DNA of 64,000 bases from Acuticoccus sediminis (GCF_003258595.1 NZ_QHHQ01000001.1:1816621-1880620), one strand, 5' to 3'; positions 29,466 to 39,111 are shown, counted from the stretch's first letter. The notes: a model not told the origin generated them from the sequence alone. Program-made: numbers and translations.

Positions 29466-29747
29466 TCAGTACGTGGCCGGCTTGTGGGTGCAGACGGTGG
29501 TGATCTGGTAGGTCCAGCGCTGGAGGCGTTGGCTCCAGACCCGGATCTTCTTTTCCGTGCACTGCTTGGTGACGATCAGCGGGCGGGGCATGGGGCCGCC
29601 GTGGATGACGATCGCGCCGTGCCGTCCGAGGGAGGTGCCGTCGGCGGCCTTCGGCACGAAGACGCGCGGCCCGGCGCAGACCTCGGGCGCCACCATGACC
29701 AGACCGATCCCGAACGCGGCGGTGAGGATCGTGGACTTGAAGATCAT
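29466..29747 (-). CDS. Small secreted protein, unrecognised
   Basis: 93-aa protein with a signal peptide (MIFKSTILTAAFGIGLVMVA, cleavage likely after VCA at about residue 25). The mature part is about 68 residues, has two Cys (KQCTEK and VCTHK) able to form a disulfide, and a Trp/Tyr-rich QRWTYQITT segment. I recognise no family. It stands alone between the dehydrogenase-like gene and the hydrolase. GGAGAG lies just before the ATG. Confidence 0.65.
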   Translation of the reverse strand: MIFKSTILTAAFGIGLVMVAPEVCAGPRVFVPKAADGTSLGRHGAIVIHGGPMPRPLIVTKQCTEKKIRVWSQRLQRWTYQITTVCTHKPATY

Positions 29748-29922
29748 GGTTCTCTCCAGCGTGGGCCCCGGCCGGTCCGGTCCGGCGACGCACTGGAGAT
29801 GGGCGGCGGGTCAGGCGGAGAGTGTGTCGGAAGGCACACCCCGGCTGCCTGTGAGGGGTGTCGGACACGGGGTGTGACGGGGGCGCCTTTCCGGCCCGGC
29901 GGAACGGTCCCGGGTGGGCGGC

Positions 29923-30717
29923 TCAGGCGAGGATGTTCTGCACCAGGTGGGACAGGACGCTGCCGGGGTCGGCGAGCTCGGCGACGATGCTCGAGTGGTG
30001 GTGGTTGTCCATGAACTCGATCGTCGCCTCCCCGCCGGATTCGATGACCGCTTCGTACATGCGGGCGGACTGCCGGCGGAACTCCACCGTCTCGCTCGCC
30101 CCGGTCCGCAGGTGGAGCGGGCAGTCGAGGGTGTCGGCGCGGTGGAGCGGAGAGAACTCCTGGACCTCGCTCGGGGTCAGGCACAGCTCGGCCTGGATGA
30201 AGGCATAACGGAGCGGGTCGAGGTCGAAGATGCCGCTGATCGCGATCACCGCGTCCGGAGGCCGGGTCATGCGAAGGGCGGCCTCGACGGCGAGATGCGC
30301 TCCGGCCGAGTGGCCGACCACCACCACGGTATCGCTGCGCTGCAAGGCGACTTCGCAGCCCCGGACGACATCGTCGATGACGTCGGCCATCCGCGTCTCG
30401 GGCATCAGGCGATAGTCGACGTTGAAGAAGGACGCGTTGCTCGCCGCCGCCGTCTCCGCGACGAAGACGAAGTTGTCCGCCGAGAAGCGCCGCCAGTAGC
30501 CGCCATGAACAAAGACGAGCGCATGCGTATTGCGGCCAAGTTTGGTATGCCAAACCGCCTGCAAATCTTCGGGGCCGGTAGAAATCCGCTCCGGCCGGCC
30601 GAGGGCGTCGGCCAGCGCCGACAGCGCTTCATGCCGGTCCTGCCAGGCGGCAAAATCGGGAACTGTCACGGCATTTTCGAGCTGGGAGTTCCAGAACCGC
30701 TCCGTCTCGCGCCGCAT
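29923..30717 (-). CDS. Alpha/beta hydrolase, arylformamidase-like
   Basis: 264-aa alpha/beta hydrolase of the kynurenine-formamidase-like or HSL-related group. The oxyanion motif is HGGYWR, the nucleophile elbow GHSAGAH, and a late Asp/His pair occurs around FMDNHHHSS. The N-terminal WNSQLENA segment resembles bacterial arylformamidase-like proteins. GGAGGGGAG sits about 4-9 bases before ATG 30717; a longer reading from 30825 has no SD. No tryptophan-catabolism gene is nearby, so the substrate is open. Confidence 0.8.
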   Translation of the reverse strand: MRRETERFWNSQLENAVTVPDFAAWQDRHEALSALADALGRPERISTGPEDLQAVWHTKLGRNTHALVFVHGGYWRRFSADNFVFVAETAAASNASFFNVDYRLMPETRMADVIDDVVRGCEVALQRSDTVVVVGHSAGAHLAVEAALRMTRPPDAVIAISGIFDLDPLRYAFIQAELCLTPSEVQEFSPLHRADTLDCPLHLRTGASETVEFRRQSARMYEAVIESGGEATIEFMDNHHHSSIVAELADPGSVLSHLVQNILA

Positions 30718-31131
30718 CGCTCCCCTCCTTCGTCCCGGGTCAGGAGATAAGTTCTGCCCCAATCCCCAAACATTAGAAGTGTTATAAGTGATAAGGTTCC
30801 GTATCAATTCTGCAAAATGCTCCAAACTTGTCGAGATTCATCGGGGATCACGTGTTCGTGATTGATAAACCGGGCAGTTGTTTAAATGAAATCGAAGTTG
30901 TCGTGGGTGTTCGCAACATTGCATTATCTGCTCATGCGGCGCGCCGCAGCGACACATCACCGGCACATCCATGGTTTTGACACACAAAGGATATGCGGAA
31001 CGGCCGGACAATCTTTGGATATTTGTTCGCGACCAATGAAAAAGGCCACCCGAAGCGGGTGACCTTTTTCCGATCGCGCGGCCGGACCAGTCCTAAAGTG
31101 CCGGTCCGGCGATCTCTGCGGGGCGGGCGTG
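30718..31131. other. AT-richer intergenic stretch between hydrolase and caspase operon
   Basis: These 414 bases are clearly less GC-rich than the surroundings. They should contain the minus-strand promoter of the hydrolase. A small hairpin ATCACG-TGTT-CGTGAT lies around 30846-30861. At the far end is a bidirectional terminator (listed separately). No gene was seen. Confidence 0.5.
31039..31069 (-). terminator. Bidirectional terminator at the end of the caspase operon
   Basis: AAAAAGG-C-CACCCG-AAG-CGGGTG-A-CCTTTTT: stem interrupted by one C/A mismatch, with A5 on one side and T5 on the other, so it has a U run in either direction. It lies 63 bases beyond the stop of the caspase-like gene. Confidence 0.85.
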
Positions 31132-32988
31132 TCAGCGGGCGAGCAGGCCGCCCACGACGCCGCCGACCACCGCACCGGCGAACGCGGCCGCGCCCGGACT
31201 GATGGTCTCCTGGTGGACCGGGCGGCGGCTCACCACGCGCGGCGGACGCGGCTCGGTCGTCCTCGCGGTCGTCGTGCGCCGGGTGCTGGAGCTGCTGCGC
31301 GAGGTCGCGGTGCGCCTCGTGCTCGTGGTGCGCTTCGAGGTTGAGGCGCTGCGCGAGACGGAGCGGGTCTGCGTGGCACGGCTCGACGTGGCCGCCGGCG
31401 GCGGTGTCCGGGTGACGGTCCGCAGTTCAGGGAGCGGCTTCTCCTCGAGCTCGTCGGCCGTGTCGACCGTCAGGATCTCGAGCTGGAGCGCGTTGAGGTA
31501 ACCCGTTGCCGGGAGCGCCTTCGCCTCCTGGAACCCGGCGATGCCGCCGCGCGTCTTCGGGCCGAAGAGGCCGTCGGGATAGCCGACGTCGTAGCCCGCG
31601 AGGTTGAGGCGATGCTGCACCTCGCGCGCCTTCTCGCGGTCCATCAGCAGGGCCTGCTCCGTCTCCGCGGTCGCCGGGGCGGCCTTCACCGCGGCGGTGA
31701 CCTTCAGCGTCAGCGGTCCGGTCTCGAACGTCGGCGGAGCGGCCGGGGCCGCGAGGCTCGGCGCGGCGCCGATCGACGGGCCGAGGCCGACCGGCGGCAC
31801 GGATGGCGGCGTCGTCGCGGCGACCTGACGCTCCAGCTCACCGATGCGGCTCTTCGCCAGCGGCGCGAAGAGGCCGTTGGGGAAGGTGATCAGGTAGTTG
31901 TTGTAGTCCGCCACGCGGCCGCTCTTCTCGGCGTACTTCCAGAGCAGCTCCTGCGCCTCGAGGCTGACGGTGCGGGTGTCCTGCACGGCCGGGGGCGGCG
32001 AGGCGGGGGGCGTCGACGTGGCGCGCGCGGTGACGCCGCCGACGCCCGACGGGACCGAGCGGTCGGCACCGCCCGTCGTCGACGGGGCCGGCTCGAGGGA
32101 GGCTTCGGTCGCCGCCGGCCGCGGCGTCAGGATCGGCGGGACGGAGGGCGCGACGGCGGCGGTCTCGAACGTCGGCGGCGTGGCCGGCGCGGGATCGGCG
32201 GCGGGGTGCAGGAAGACGCGGCCGGTCAGCGAGGTGTTCAGCCACGGGCGCTGCTGCTCGCGGGTCATCTCCAGCACGTCGCCGGTGACGAGGGACATGG
32301 CGCTGGTGATGTCGAGGTCCGGAGTGCCGATGTGGCGCAGCAGCGCGGTCGTGAAGGGCGAGTGCTCGCCGCTGCCGTCCTGCGCCACCTGGCCCGGGCT
32401 CGTCGCGAACGCGATGGCGATGCCCTTGCCCGCCGTGGCGGCGGACATGTTGGCGAGGCCGCGCCCGGTCGCGATCGAGCGGGTCGACGTGCTCGACAGC
32501 GCCTTCGGGTCGTTCAGCGGGTTGTCGCGGCAGGCGTCGAGGAAGACGATGTTCACGCCGTCCGAATACTGCATCTGGTTGGTGATGAGGTCGGCGCGCA
32601 CGGCCTCGAGGTCGAGGTAGCTCGCGTCACGGAACTTGGCATCGATGGGGATGAGGTAGTTGCTCCCCGCGTGCGCGACGCCGTGGCCGGCGTAGAAGAA
32701 CACGCTGAGGTCCGCCTCGCCCACCTCGCGGGCGAAGCTGAGGAGGGTCCGGTTCATCTGCGCGAAATCGACGTCGTAGCCCTCGACGACGGTGAAGCCG
32801 AGCTCGCGGAGCTTGTCCGCCATCGCCCTGGCGTCGGCGACCGGGTTCTTCAGCGACGGCGCGTGCTGGTAGGCGCCGTTGCCGATCACCAGGGCGACGC
32901 GACGCTCGGTGTAGGCCTCCGCCGGGACCGTCGCGATGACGGTCGCCGCGGCGATGACGGCGGTGAACAATCGGACCAGCTGTCTCAT
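31132..32988 (-). CDS. Exported caspase-like (C14) protease with peptidoglycan-binding domain
   Basis: 618-aa exported protein. Signal peptide of about 25 residues (ends VPAEA). The caspase p20-like domain (about 28-250) has VALVIGNGAY, catalytic His102 in FFYAGHGVAHAG and catalytic Cys153 in FLDACRDNP. A Pro/Ala/Thr linker follows, then a short helical repeat (VADYNNYLITFPNGLFAPLAKSRI split over about 20 residues), then a peptidoglycan-binding-1 domain (REVQHRLNLAGYDVGYPDG, TRGGIAGFQ). A Ser/Thr/Arg-rich stretch leads to a glycine-zipper end (GAAAFAGAVVGGVVGG). Last gene of a three-gene operon with OmpA and papain-like proteins. GGGGGA lies 8 bases before ATG 32988. Confidence 0.9.
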   Translation of the reverse strand: MRQLVRLFTAVIAAATVIATVPAEAYTERRVALVIGNGAYQHAPSLKNPVADARAMADKLRELGFTVVEGYDVDFAQMNRTLLSFAREVGEADLSVFFYAGHGVAHAGSNYLIPIDAKFRDASYLDLEAVRADLITNQMQYSDGVNIVFLDACRDNPLNDPKALSSTSTRSIATGRGLANMSAATAGKGIAIAFATSPGQVAQDGSGEHSPFTTALLRHIGTPDLDITSAMSLVTGDVLEMTREQQRPWLNTSLTGRVFLHPAADPAPATPPTFETAAVAPSVPPILTPRPAATEASLEPAPSTTGGADRSVPSGVGGVTARATSTPPASPPPAVQDTRTVSLEAQELLWKYAEKSGRVADYNNYLITFPNGLFAPLAKSRIGELERQVAATTPPSVPPVGLGPSIGAAPSLAAPAAPPTFETGPLTLKVTAAVKAAPATAETEQALLMDREKAREVQHRLNLAGYDVGYPDGLFGPKTRGGIAGFQEAKALPATGYLNALQLEILTVDTADELEEKPLPELRTVTRTPPPAATSSRATQTRSVSRSASTSKRTTSTRRTATSRSSSSTRRTTTARTTEPRPPRVVSRRPVHQETISPGAAAFAGAVVGGVVGGLLAR

Positions 32989-33010
32989 CACATTCCCCCT
33001 CGAAACGGCT

Positions 33011-33595
33011 TTAAGAAAGTGGCTGAAGGTTCACGATCTCGACGCGCCGGTTCGCGGCGCCCTCGGGATCGCTGGGATCGGCGAGGCGCGTGGCCCCGTA
33101 GCCGATGGAAATCATTCGCTCGCTCTCGATGCCGTAGAAGGCGTGGAGGTGCTCCACCACCGTGTCGGCGCGGCGCACGGAGAGCGCCTGGTTGTATTCG
33201 TCGGTGCCGCGGGAGTCGGTGTGACCGGCGATGTGGAACGTCATCGTCTTCAGCCGCGGGTCGCCGAGCGCCTGGCCGAGCGCGCGCAGGGCCAGCATCC
33301 CGTCGTTGGTGAGGCGGTGCGAGTCGTACTCGAAGCTGATCGTCAGCGAGATCGACGGCAGGCCGTGGTCGGCGGGCAGCGTCCGGGGCAGCTCGCCGGT
33401 GATCTTGATGCCGCGCGTCTTCGTCGAGGCGGTGGGCTTCGGGCTCAGCGCCGCGATGATCTCCTCGGGCGGGACGATGCGGCTCGTCTCGTCCTGCCCG
33501 CCCGCCGTCGCCGGTCCGGCGAGGAGTGATGTCATGGCCGCGACCGCGAACGCGTGGGTCAGCCGGCGGTGTAAGGTTCGGTGACTTTGCGTCAT
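33011..33595 (-). CDS. OmpA-family peptidoglycan-binding protein
   Basis: 194-aa exported protein with a signal peptide ending near AGPATAGG. The C-terminal half is an OmpA/MotB-like domain (ISFEYDSHRLT, FHIAGHTDSRGTDEYN, RRADTV, SIGYGATRLADP, NRRVEI) that binds diaminopimelate in peptidoglycan. It sits 3 bases after the papain-like gene and 22 bases before the caspase-like gene, so it would anchor or scaffold the module at the cell wall. No beta barrel is present, so it is periplasmic, not an outer-membrane porin. Confidence 0.9.
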   Translation of the reverse strand: MTQSHRTLHRRLTHAFAVAAMTSLLAGPATAGGQDETSRIVPPEEIIAALSPKPTASTKTRGIKITGELPRTLPADHGLPSISLTISFEYDSHRLTNDGMLALRALGQALGDPRLKTMTFHIAGHTDSRGTDEYNQALSVRRADTVVEHLHAFYGIESERMISIGYGATRLADPSDPEGAANRRVEIVNLQPLS

Positions 33596-33598
33596 GGC

Positions 33599-35284
33599 TC
33601 AAGATCCTGACGTAATGGCGATATGGAGGACGGCCGCGCTCACCTCCCGGGCGAGCGCGTCGGGATCAGGGTTGTCGTTGAGACCTGCGCGCAGCAGCGA
33701 CAGGTAGAACCGGTCGTCGGCGATCTGCGGCGCGTTGCGCGTGGCAAGGCCCGGCATGACGAACTGCCCGTCGCCGTTCTCAAGATCCTCGAGCTGGAAG
33801 ATCGGGCTCTTTGCGGCGATCACGATGACCGCCTCGTCGCCGGTGGGCAGCGCCGCCTCGTAGCTCTGCCGGCCCTCGCGGCCGTCGCCGTAGAGGAGGC
33901 GCGTGCCCGGCGCCACCTGCTGGCGCAGCGGCCCGCCGCGCGGGGCGAGGTTCGTCACGTTGCCCTGGTTGTCGAGGTAGGCGACGTAGAGGAAGGCCGG
34001 GAAATCGGGCGAGACGACCTCGAAGGCGAGCGAGTCGCCGACGGCCACCTTCTCCAGTCCCGAGAGCAGCCGCACCGTCGGCCGCGAATGGGCCTGGAGC
34101 GGCGCGTCCAGCGTCTTCAGCGCCTCGCAGACGGGGTAGGGGCGGATGCGGATGCCGGCGATCTGAGCCGTCGTGATGCCGGAGCGGGCGGCATTCGCGG
34201 TGATCTCCGACATCTCCTCGGCGCTGGCGACGAAGCCGCCGTAGCGGGGCGAGCCGTCGACCTCGCCGGTGGTGTAGACGTGGCTGCACGGCGCGAGGCG
34301 GACACCGGCGATCTCCGACACCGTGGACGTGATCCGCCGGTCCATCTGGACGCCCGGCGTCGGCCGCGGCGGCTTGAAGGACGTGATCATCACCGAGGCG
34401 TCGACGAGGTCGCGCTCGAGCGCGCTGTAGGCGATCCAGCCGTATCCGTCGCCGGCCCAGGCCTCGCCCCAGGAGTTCTGGATGAGGTAGGCCTTGCGGT
34501 GCTCGTCGTAGCCGACGATCACCACGGTGTGGTTGTCGATGAAGCCGCTGTTGGGGTCGAGCGAGCCGTAATAGATCTCGCCTTCGCGCAGGTCCGACAG
34601 CGTGGTCGGCCGCTCGCCGGTGCGCCCCAGCATGCCGAACAGGCGGAAGGTTGCGACCACCGGGTGCCCCTGCGCCAGCTTCTGCTTGATCGTGTCGTGG
34701 GTGCGCTGGGAGACCGGGCCGTCGGACGGGTGCCACACCATCTCGGCCGAGATGATGCCCAGCGACGGGTCGACCGGACCCTTGAAGGTTTCCGCGCTCG
34801 GCTGGCAGATCGCGTTGTTGGGCACCGCGACGCCGTTGACGAGGCCGTGGCCCATCTCGCTGTAGGCGGCGGCGATCGTCGCGCCGGCGTCCTTGCAGGG
34901 AACGTCCGTCTCGCGGATGCGGCCGTGGAGGTAGGCGGCGCTCGGCGTGTAGGCGACGGTGCCGGGCTCGACGCGGTTCTCCAGCGCGGAATAGTAGCCC
35001 CGCACGGCGTAGGCCGTGGCGTAGGCGACGCACGAGCCCGCCTCCTGTTCGAGCGGCGGCGGCATCTTCGGCGAAAGGTCGATCGCGTCGGGGATGTAGG
35101 CACGGGTCAGGGAGGCGCGGCCGAACGCGGCGACGTCCGCCGCCGACATCGGCTTCGCGCCGTAGAGCCCAATGGTACGATCTTGGTCGAACGCAACGGC
35201 CGGGCTGCAAAGCGCAGTGCATGCGGCCAGCACGAAGACGCCGTACCTAAATCCAAAGTTATTTACCCTTGCCCGATATTTCAT
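33599..35284 (-). CDS. Exported papain-like (C1) protease with DUF4384-like C-terminal domain
   Basis: 561-aa protein; signal peptide ending near SPAVAF (residue 32). The papain-like domain has oxyanion Gln80, catalytic Cys85 (QEAGSCVAYAT), His252 (DNHTVVIVGYD) and Asn270 (IQNSWGEAW), with WAGDGYGWI as in papain-type GYGWI loops. No long inhibitory propeptide is visible: only about 50 residues precede the Gln/Cys motif. The C-terminal half holds a DUF4384-like domain (FPAFLYVAYLDNQGNVTNLAP), which in other proteins accompanies caspase or kinase domains. It leads the operon. ATG 35284 is preferred to a GTG 12 bases upstream; neither has a clear SD. Confidence 0.9.
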   Translation of the reverse strand: MKYRARVNNFGFRYGVFVLAACTALCSPAVAFDQDRTIGLYGAKPMSAADVAAFGRASLTRAYIPDAIDLSPKMPPPLEQEAGSCVAYATAYAVRGYYSALENRVEPGTVAYTPSAAYLHGRIRETDVPCKDAGATIAAAYSEMGHGLVNGVAVPNNAICQPSAETFKGPVDPSLGIISAEMVWHPSDGPVSQRTHDTIKQKLAQGHPVVATFRLFGMLGRTGERPTTLSDLREGEIYYGSLDPNSGFIDNHTVVIVGYDEHRKAYLIQNSWGEAWAGDGYGWIAYSALERDLVDASVMITSFKPPRPTPGVQMDRRITSTVSEIAGVRLAPCSHVYTTGEVDGSPRYGGFVASAEEMSEITANAARSGITTAQIAGIRIRPYPVCEALKTLDAPLQAHSRPTVRLLSGLEKVAVGDSLAFEVVSPDFPAFLYVAYLDNQGNVTNLAPRGGPLRQQVAPGTRLLYGDGREGRQSYEAALPTGDEAVIVIAAKSPIFQLEDLENGDGQFVMPGLATRNAPQIADDRFYLSLLRAGLNDNPDPDALAREVSAAVLHIAITSGS

Positions 35285-35649
35285 TTGCGAACCCACGGCT
35301 CGTTATATTCGCAAACCCGATGTGGGTGCCGGGGAGAGATCTTAAATGTCTGGCAACCTATCCTTACCCTCGGCAGGCCATTAAAGCGACCGTCCTGTGA
35401 CCGAGGTCACGTCCAAATGATCATTCGTGCTGGCCCGGCGCCGCACGGAACCGGCCCGCGGCCCGGCTTTGCCGCCAGAATGGCTGAGGGCAGGGCCGTC
35501 GGCAGCGAACATCGAGGCAGGCGAGGCGCGCAGACGAAAAAACGGACGCCACGGGGGGCGTCCGTTTGCATGGGTCCGAAGGCCGGGACGGTCAGTCCGG
35601 CGGCCGGGACGACCAGTAGTGGCCCGTCACGCTCGCTGGCCCATGGCGC
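35285..35649. other. Intergenic stretch between protease operon and DUF1244 gene
   Basis: Holds the presumed promoter of the protease operon on the minus strand (a TATAAC -10-like element just upstream of the start around 35299-35304, no convincing -35) and, near 35400, GTGACC-GAG-GTCAC, a short palindrome that could be an operator. The DUF1244 terminator lies at 35534-35567. No gene seen. Confidence 0.4.
35534..35567 (-). terminator. Intrinsic terminator after DUF1244 gene
   Basis: Perfect 11-bp stem AAACGGACGCC / GGCGTCCGTTT with a 6-base loop. Read on the minus strand it is followed by a T6 run. It lies 83 bases past the DUF1244 stop. Confidence 0.85.
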
Positions 35650-35943
35650 TCAGTGGTGGGGCGTCGCCTCGAAGGAGGCCTTCTGCGTGTCGCTCGCCTC
35701 CGTCTGGTACTTCGACTTCCACTCCTCGTAGGGCATGCCGTAGACGATCTCGCGCGCCTCCTCCTTGTCGACGGTGAGGCCGCGGGCGTCCGCCTCCTCG
35801 GCGTACCAGCGCGAGAGGCAGTTGCGGCAGAAGCCGGCAAGGTTCATCAGGTCGATGTTCTGCACGTCCGTGCGCGCCCGCAGATGGTTGACGAGGCGCC
35901 GGAAGGCGGCCGCCTCAAGCTCTGTTCGTTCGGCATCGGTCAT
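35650..35943 (-). CDS. DUF1244 family protein
   Basis: 97-aa small soluble protein matching the proteobacterial DUF1244 family: AFRRLVNHLRARTDVQNIDLMNLAGFCRNCLSRW split around a conserved CxxC-like FCRNC, and the GMPYEEWKSKYQ end. All-helical by appearance. Function unknown in the family. GGAGC upstream supports ATG 35943; a longer open frame runs to 36030 but passes through the preceding terminator region. Confidence 0.88.
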   Translation of the reverse strand: MTDAERTELEAAAFRRLVNHLRARTDVQNIDLMNLAGFCRNCLSRWYAEEADARGLTVDKEEAREIVYGMPYEEWKSKYQTEASDTQKASFEATPHH

Positions 35944-35997
35944 GGGTGCAAGCTCCGCTTCTTCGACACCCCATAGGTGGCGCACAATGGCGCCACG

Positions 35998-36025
35998 AAA
36001 AAGGGGCACCGAGGCGCCCCTTTCC
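35998..36025 (-). terminator. Intrinsic terminator of the glycerophosphodiesterase gene
   Basis: AAAGGGGC pairs with GCCCCTTT across an 8-base loop. On the minus strand the second arm runs into a T5 tract. It lies about 25 bases past the stop of the gene ending at 36049. Confidence 0.8.
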
Positions 36026-36048
36026 CGCAACGTCTTCGCGGGGCCCGC

Positions 36049-37254
36049 TCAGAGGCCGAAGCAGTTGGCGTAGTAGGTGACCGTCGCCGGCCAGTCCGAG
36101 AAGACGCCCACGACGCCGACGTCCTGCGCCAGGACGTCGAGCACGGCGTAGTAGTCGGAGTCGGTGTCGATCGCGTCGGTCACGGAGTTGTAGTACCAGC
36201 CGCCGCCGCTCGCGAGCGGGCCGGAACGCTCCAGCGACCAGGAGATCAGCTTCAGGCCCGCCTCCCTGGCGGCCGTGGCGTAGTCGGAGGCGACGATGGC
36301 GCCGTCGTCGTCCAGCGCCACCAGCATGTTGATCGACGGGGCGAGGTATTTGATGCCCATCGAAGCGATCTCGGCCGGGGTGTCGACCCAGGTGGACTGG
36401 TCGTCATGCTTCCAGTCGTCGCCCGGCTCCACCAGGAAGACGGCCTGCTCGCCGAACTCCGGCTCGTGCTCGACCCAGTACTTCACCACGTCGATGTTGA
36501 AGGACTGCGGGAAGACGTCGGCGGCCGGGATGCCGGCCTCCTTGTACTCGTCGATCATCTTCTGCGCGTAGTCGTCCATGGAGAAGCCGTCGAACGGCAT
36601 CGCCTCGGCCGGGTCCTTCAGCTCGGGCGTGAACTTCGCGCCGAGCGACTTGAAGAGGGCGATCGACTGCTTGTGCGTCAGGAGCTCGGCCCCGTCGGCG
36701 AAGAGGGTGGTGCGCCAGGTCGGCACGCCGCCGAGGTAGGCCTCCGCGGTGGTGGCCGTCTTGTCGGCGGCGTCCATCTTCGGCGCCAGCGTCTCGAACT
36801 CGGCGAGGGTGAGGTCGGAGGTGCGGCACTCGGCGGCGGCCGGCGTGTCGCCCGACGCCGGCGTGAAGGGCTTGGTGCACTTGTCGGCGAGGTCCGTCAC
36901 GACGATGTTCGTCGTGGTGTGCAGGTCGTTCTGCGCGTGGCGGCAGACGAGCTCCTTGTCGGCCGTGAAGGCGACGTCGCACTCGAGGATGCCGGCACCC
37001 TGTCGGGCCGCGGCGAGGTTCGACTGAACCGTGTGCTCGGGGAACTGCAGCGGGGCGCCGCGGTGGCCGATGGAGAAGGTCGTCCGGCTCGGCGTCTGGC
37101 CCGTGCAGGAGAGGAGCTTCTCCTTCAGCGCGCCGTCGGGCAGCTTGTCGATGAGGAAGAAGGGACGCACACCGTAGGTGAGCGGCTCGTCGGCCTGCGC
37201 CGGAGCGACGAGCGGAAGGAGCGCGAGAGCGGCGCCGAGAGCGAGACGTTTCAT
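36049..37254 (-). CDS. Glycerophosphodiester phosphodiesterase, periplasmic
   Basis: 401-aa exported GDPD, releasing glycerol-3-phosphate from deacylated phospholipids. Signal peptide ends near PAQADEP (residue 23). The GDPD signature [14 protein letters not shown] carries the catalytic HR...E, followed by [19 protein letters not shown] with the second catalytic His. The long (about 400 aa) insert-rich form with extra Cys resembles periplasmic GlpQ-like enzymes. GGAGA sits before ATG 37254. It is monocistronic and followed by a terminator. Confidence 0.9.
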   Translation of the reverse strand: MKRLALGAALALLPLVAPAQADEPLTYGVRPFFLIDKLPDGALKEKLLSCTGQTPSRTTFSIGHRGAPLQFPEHTVQSNLAAARQGAGILECDVAFTADKELVCRHAQNDLHTTTNIVVTDLADKCTKPFTPASGDTPAAAECRTSDLTLAEFETLAPKMDAADKTATTAEAYLGGVPTWRTTLFADGAELLTHKQSIALFKSLGAKFTPELKDPAEAMPFDGFSMDDYAQKMIDEYKEAGIPAADVFPQSFNIDVVKYWVEHEPEFGEQAVFLVEPGDDWKHDDQSTWVDTPAEIASMGIKYLAPSINMLVALDDDGAIVASDYATAAREAGLKLISWSLERSGPLASGGGWYYNSVTDAIDTDSDYYAVLDVLAQDVGVVGVFSDWPATVTYYANCFGL

Positions 37255-37384
37255 CAAGGGTCTCCGAAATGGAGACCACGCATAGCGTCCCCTTCGTGTC
37301 GCTCCGCCGACAGTCCTGCGAACCTTGTGTGACAGCCGGCAATGGCAGCGAAGGCCGCCGGATCGCGGCCCCGCCCGCGCCGGG

Positions 37385-38128
37385 TCAGGCGCTCGTGCGG
37401 GCGGCGGCGATGACGCGCTTCATCTCGACGATCGCCGGGCCGAGGCCGACGAACACCGCCGCGCCGATCAGGAAATGGCCGATGTTCAGCTCGACGATGT
37501 TGGCAATCGCGGCGACCGGGCCGGTGGTCTCGTAGTCGAGCCCGTGGCCGGCGTGGCACTCGAGGCCGAGCTGGTCGGCGATCCGGGCGGCCTCGGCGAT
37601 GCGGGCGAACTCGGCCTCGCGCCGCTCCGGCGCGGCGTCGCAGTAGGCGCCGGTGTGCAGCTCGATGACCGGGGCGCCGACGCGCTGCGCGGCCTCGACC
37701 TGCGCCGGGTCCGGATCGATGAACAGCGAGACCCGGATCCCCTTGTCGGCGAGGGCGCCGACGTAGGCGGGTAGGCGGTCCTGCGCGCCGATGACGTCGA
37801 GCCCGCCCTCGGTCGTCACCTCCTCGCGCTTCTCAGGCACGAGGCAGCAGGCGTGCGGCCGCAGCCCGGTCGCGATCGCCAGCATCTCGTCGGTGGTGGC
37901 CATCTCGAGGTTGAGCGGCAGCGCGCTCTCGGCCATCAGGCGGCGCACGTCCTCGTCGCGGATGTGGCGGCGGTCCTCGCGCAGGTGCGCGGTGATGCCG
38001 TCGGCCCCCGCCTCCGCCGCCAGCAGCGCGCCCCGGACCGGGTCGGGGTGCCTGCCGCCGCGTGCGTTGCGCACCGTGGCGATGTGGTCGATGTTGACGC
38101 CGAGGCGTGGCAGGGACGGAACGGTCAC
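37385..38128 (-). CDS. pdxJ: Pyridoxine 5'-phosphate synthase
   Basis: 247-aa TIM-barrel enzyme that condenses 1-deoxyxylulose-5-phosphate with the PdxA product to form pyridoxine-5-phosphate. Motifs: [17 protein letters not shown] with metal/phosphate residues, [40 protein letters not shown], and [10 protein letters not shown]. Starts with GTG, overlapping the pdxA stop by four bases (GTGA), so B6 biosynthesis genes are coupled. The GTG after overlapping pdxA fixes the start. Confidence 0.96.
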   Translation of the reverse strand: MTVPSLPRLGVNIDHIATVRNARGGRHPDPVRGALLAAEAGADGITAHLREDRRHIRDEDVRRLMAESALPLNLEMATTDEMLAIATGLRPHACCLVPEKREEVTTEGGLDVIGAQDRLPAYVGALADKGIRVSLFIDPDPAQVEAAQRVGAPVIELHTGAYCDAAPERREAEFARIAEAARIADQLGLECHAGHGLDYETTGPVAAIANIVELNIGHFLIGAAVFVGLGPAIVEMKRVIAAARTSA

Positions 38129-39111
38129 GTCGCTCTCCGATTTGAGGCAAGTTCCTCCGCCAACCGGATCGCCGCCACCAGACTGTTGGGACGCGCGACA
38201 CCCCGACCAGCGATGTTGAAGGCCGTACCATGGTCGGGCGACGTGCGCACGAACGGAAGGCCGAGGGTGACGTTCACCCCGTCGTCGAAGGCCAGCGTCT
38301 TGATCGGGATCAGCGCCTGGTCGTGGTACATGCAGAGCGCCACGTCGTAGCGTGCCCGGGCGCTCTCGTGGAACATCGTGTCAGCGCTGCGCGGCCCGTC
38401 GATCGCGAGGCCCTCCGCCGCGAGGCGCGCGACGGCCGGGGCGATCACCTCCAGTTCCTCGCGGCCGATCTCGCCGTTCTCGCCCGCGTGCGGATTGAGC
38501 CCGGCGACGACGATGCGCGGCTCGGCGATGCCGAACATCGCCCGCATGTCGTGGTCGACGATGCGCGCGGTCTCCTCCAGCGCCTCCGCCGTCAGCGCGC
38601 CGGGCACGTCCTTCAGCGGGATGTGGATCGTCACCGGCACGACGCGGATGCCGGGGCCGGCGAGCAGCATCACGGTGCGCTCGACGTTCGCGAGCTCGGC
38701 GAGGAACTCGGTATGGCCGGGGTGCCTGAAGCCGGCCTGGAGCAGCACCGCCTTGTGGATCGGGTTGGTGACGATGCCGCCGACCTCGCCGCTCTCCGCC
38801 AGGCGCACGGCCATGCGGATGGCCTCCAGCACGGCCTCTGCGTTCGCCGGATCGGCGACGCCCGGCTCGGCGGAGACGGAGCGGCCGAGCGGCAGGACGG
38901 GGAGGGCGCGGCGGAACACGCACTCGGCCTCGGCGGGCGAGCCGACAACCTCGATGGGCGTCGCGCTGCCCATCCGGCCGGCGAGGGCCCGGATGCGATC
39001 CGGATCGTCGATGAGCATGAAGGCCGGCCCGCTGGCAGCCAGCATCTGCCACGCCGCCAGCGTGATCTCCCCGCCGACCCCGGCGGGCTCGCCCATCGTC
39101 AAAGCCAACAT
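38125..39111 (-). CDS. pdxA: 4-hydroxythreonine-4-phosphate dehydrogenase
   Basis: 328-aa NAD-dependent, metal-binding enzyme upstream of PdxJ in the DXP-dependent B6 route. Visible are [12 protein letters not shown] at the N-terminus, [47 protein letters not shown], and [23 protein letters not shown]. His in GHTEFL, NPHAGE and YHDQ bind the metal. The start codon shares one base with the ilvA stop (TGATG), so ATG 39111 is well fixed. Confidence 0.96.
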   Translation of the reverse strand: MLALTMGEPAGVGGEITLAAWQMLAASGPAFMLIDDPDRIRALAGRMGSATPIEVVGSPAEAECVFRRALPVLPLGRSVSAEPGVADPANAEAVLEAIRMAVRLAESGEVGGIVTNPIHKAVLLQAGFRHPGHTEFLAELANVERTVMLLAGPGIRVVPVTIHIPLKDVPGALTAEALEETARIVDHDMRAMFGIAEPRIVVAGLNPHAGENGEIGREELEVIAPAVARLAAEGLAIDGPRSADTMFHESARARYDVALCMYHDQALIPIKTLAFDDGVNVTLGLPFVRTSPDHGTAFNIAGRGVARPNSLVAAIRLAEELASNRRAT

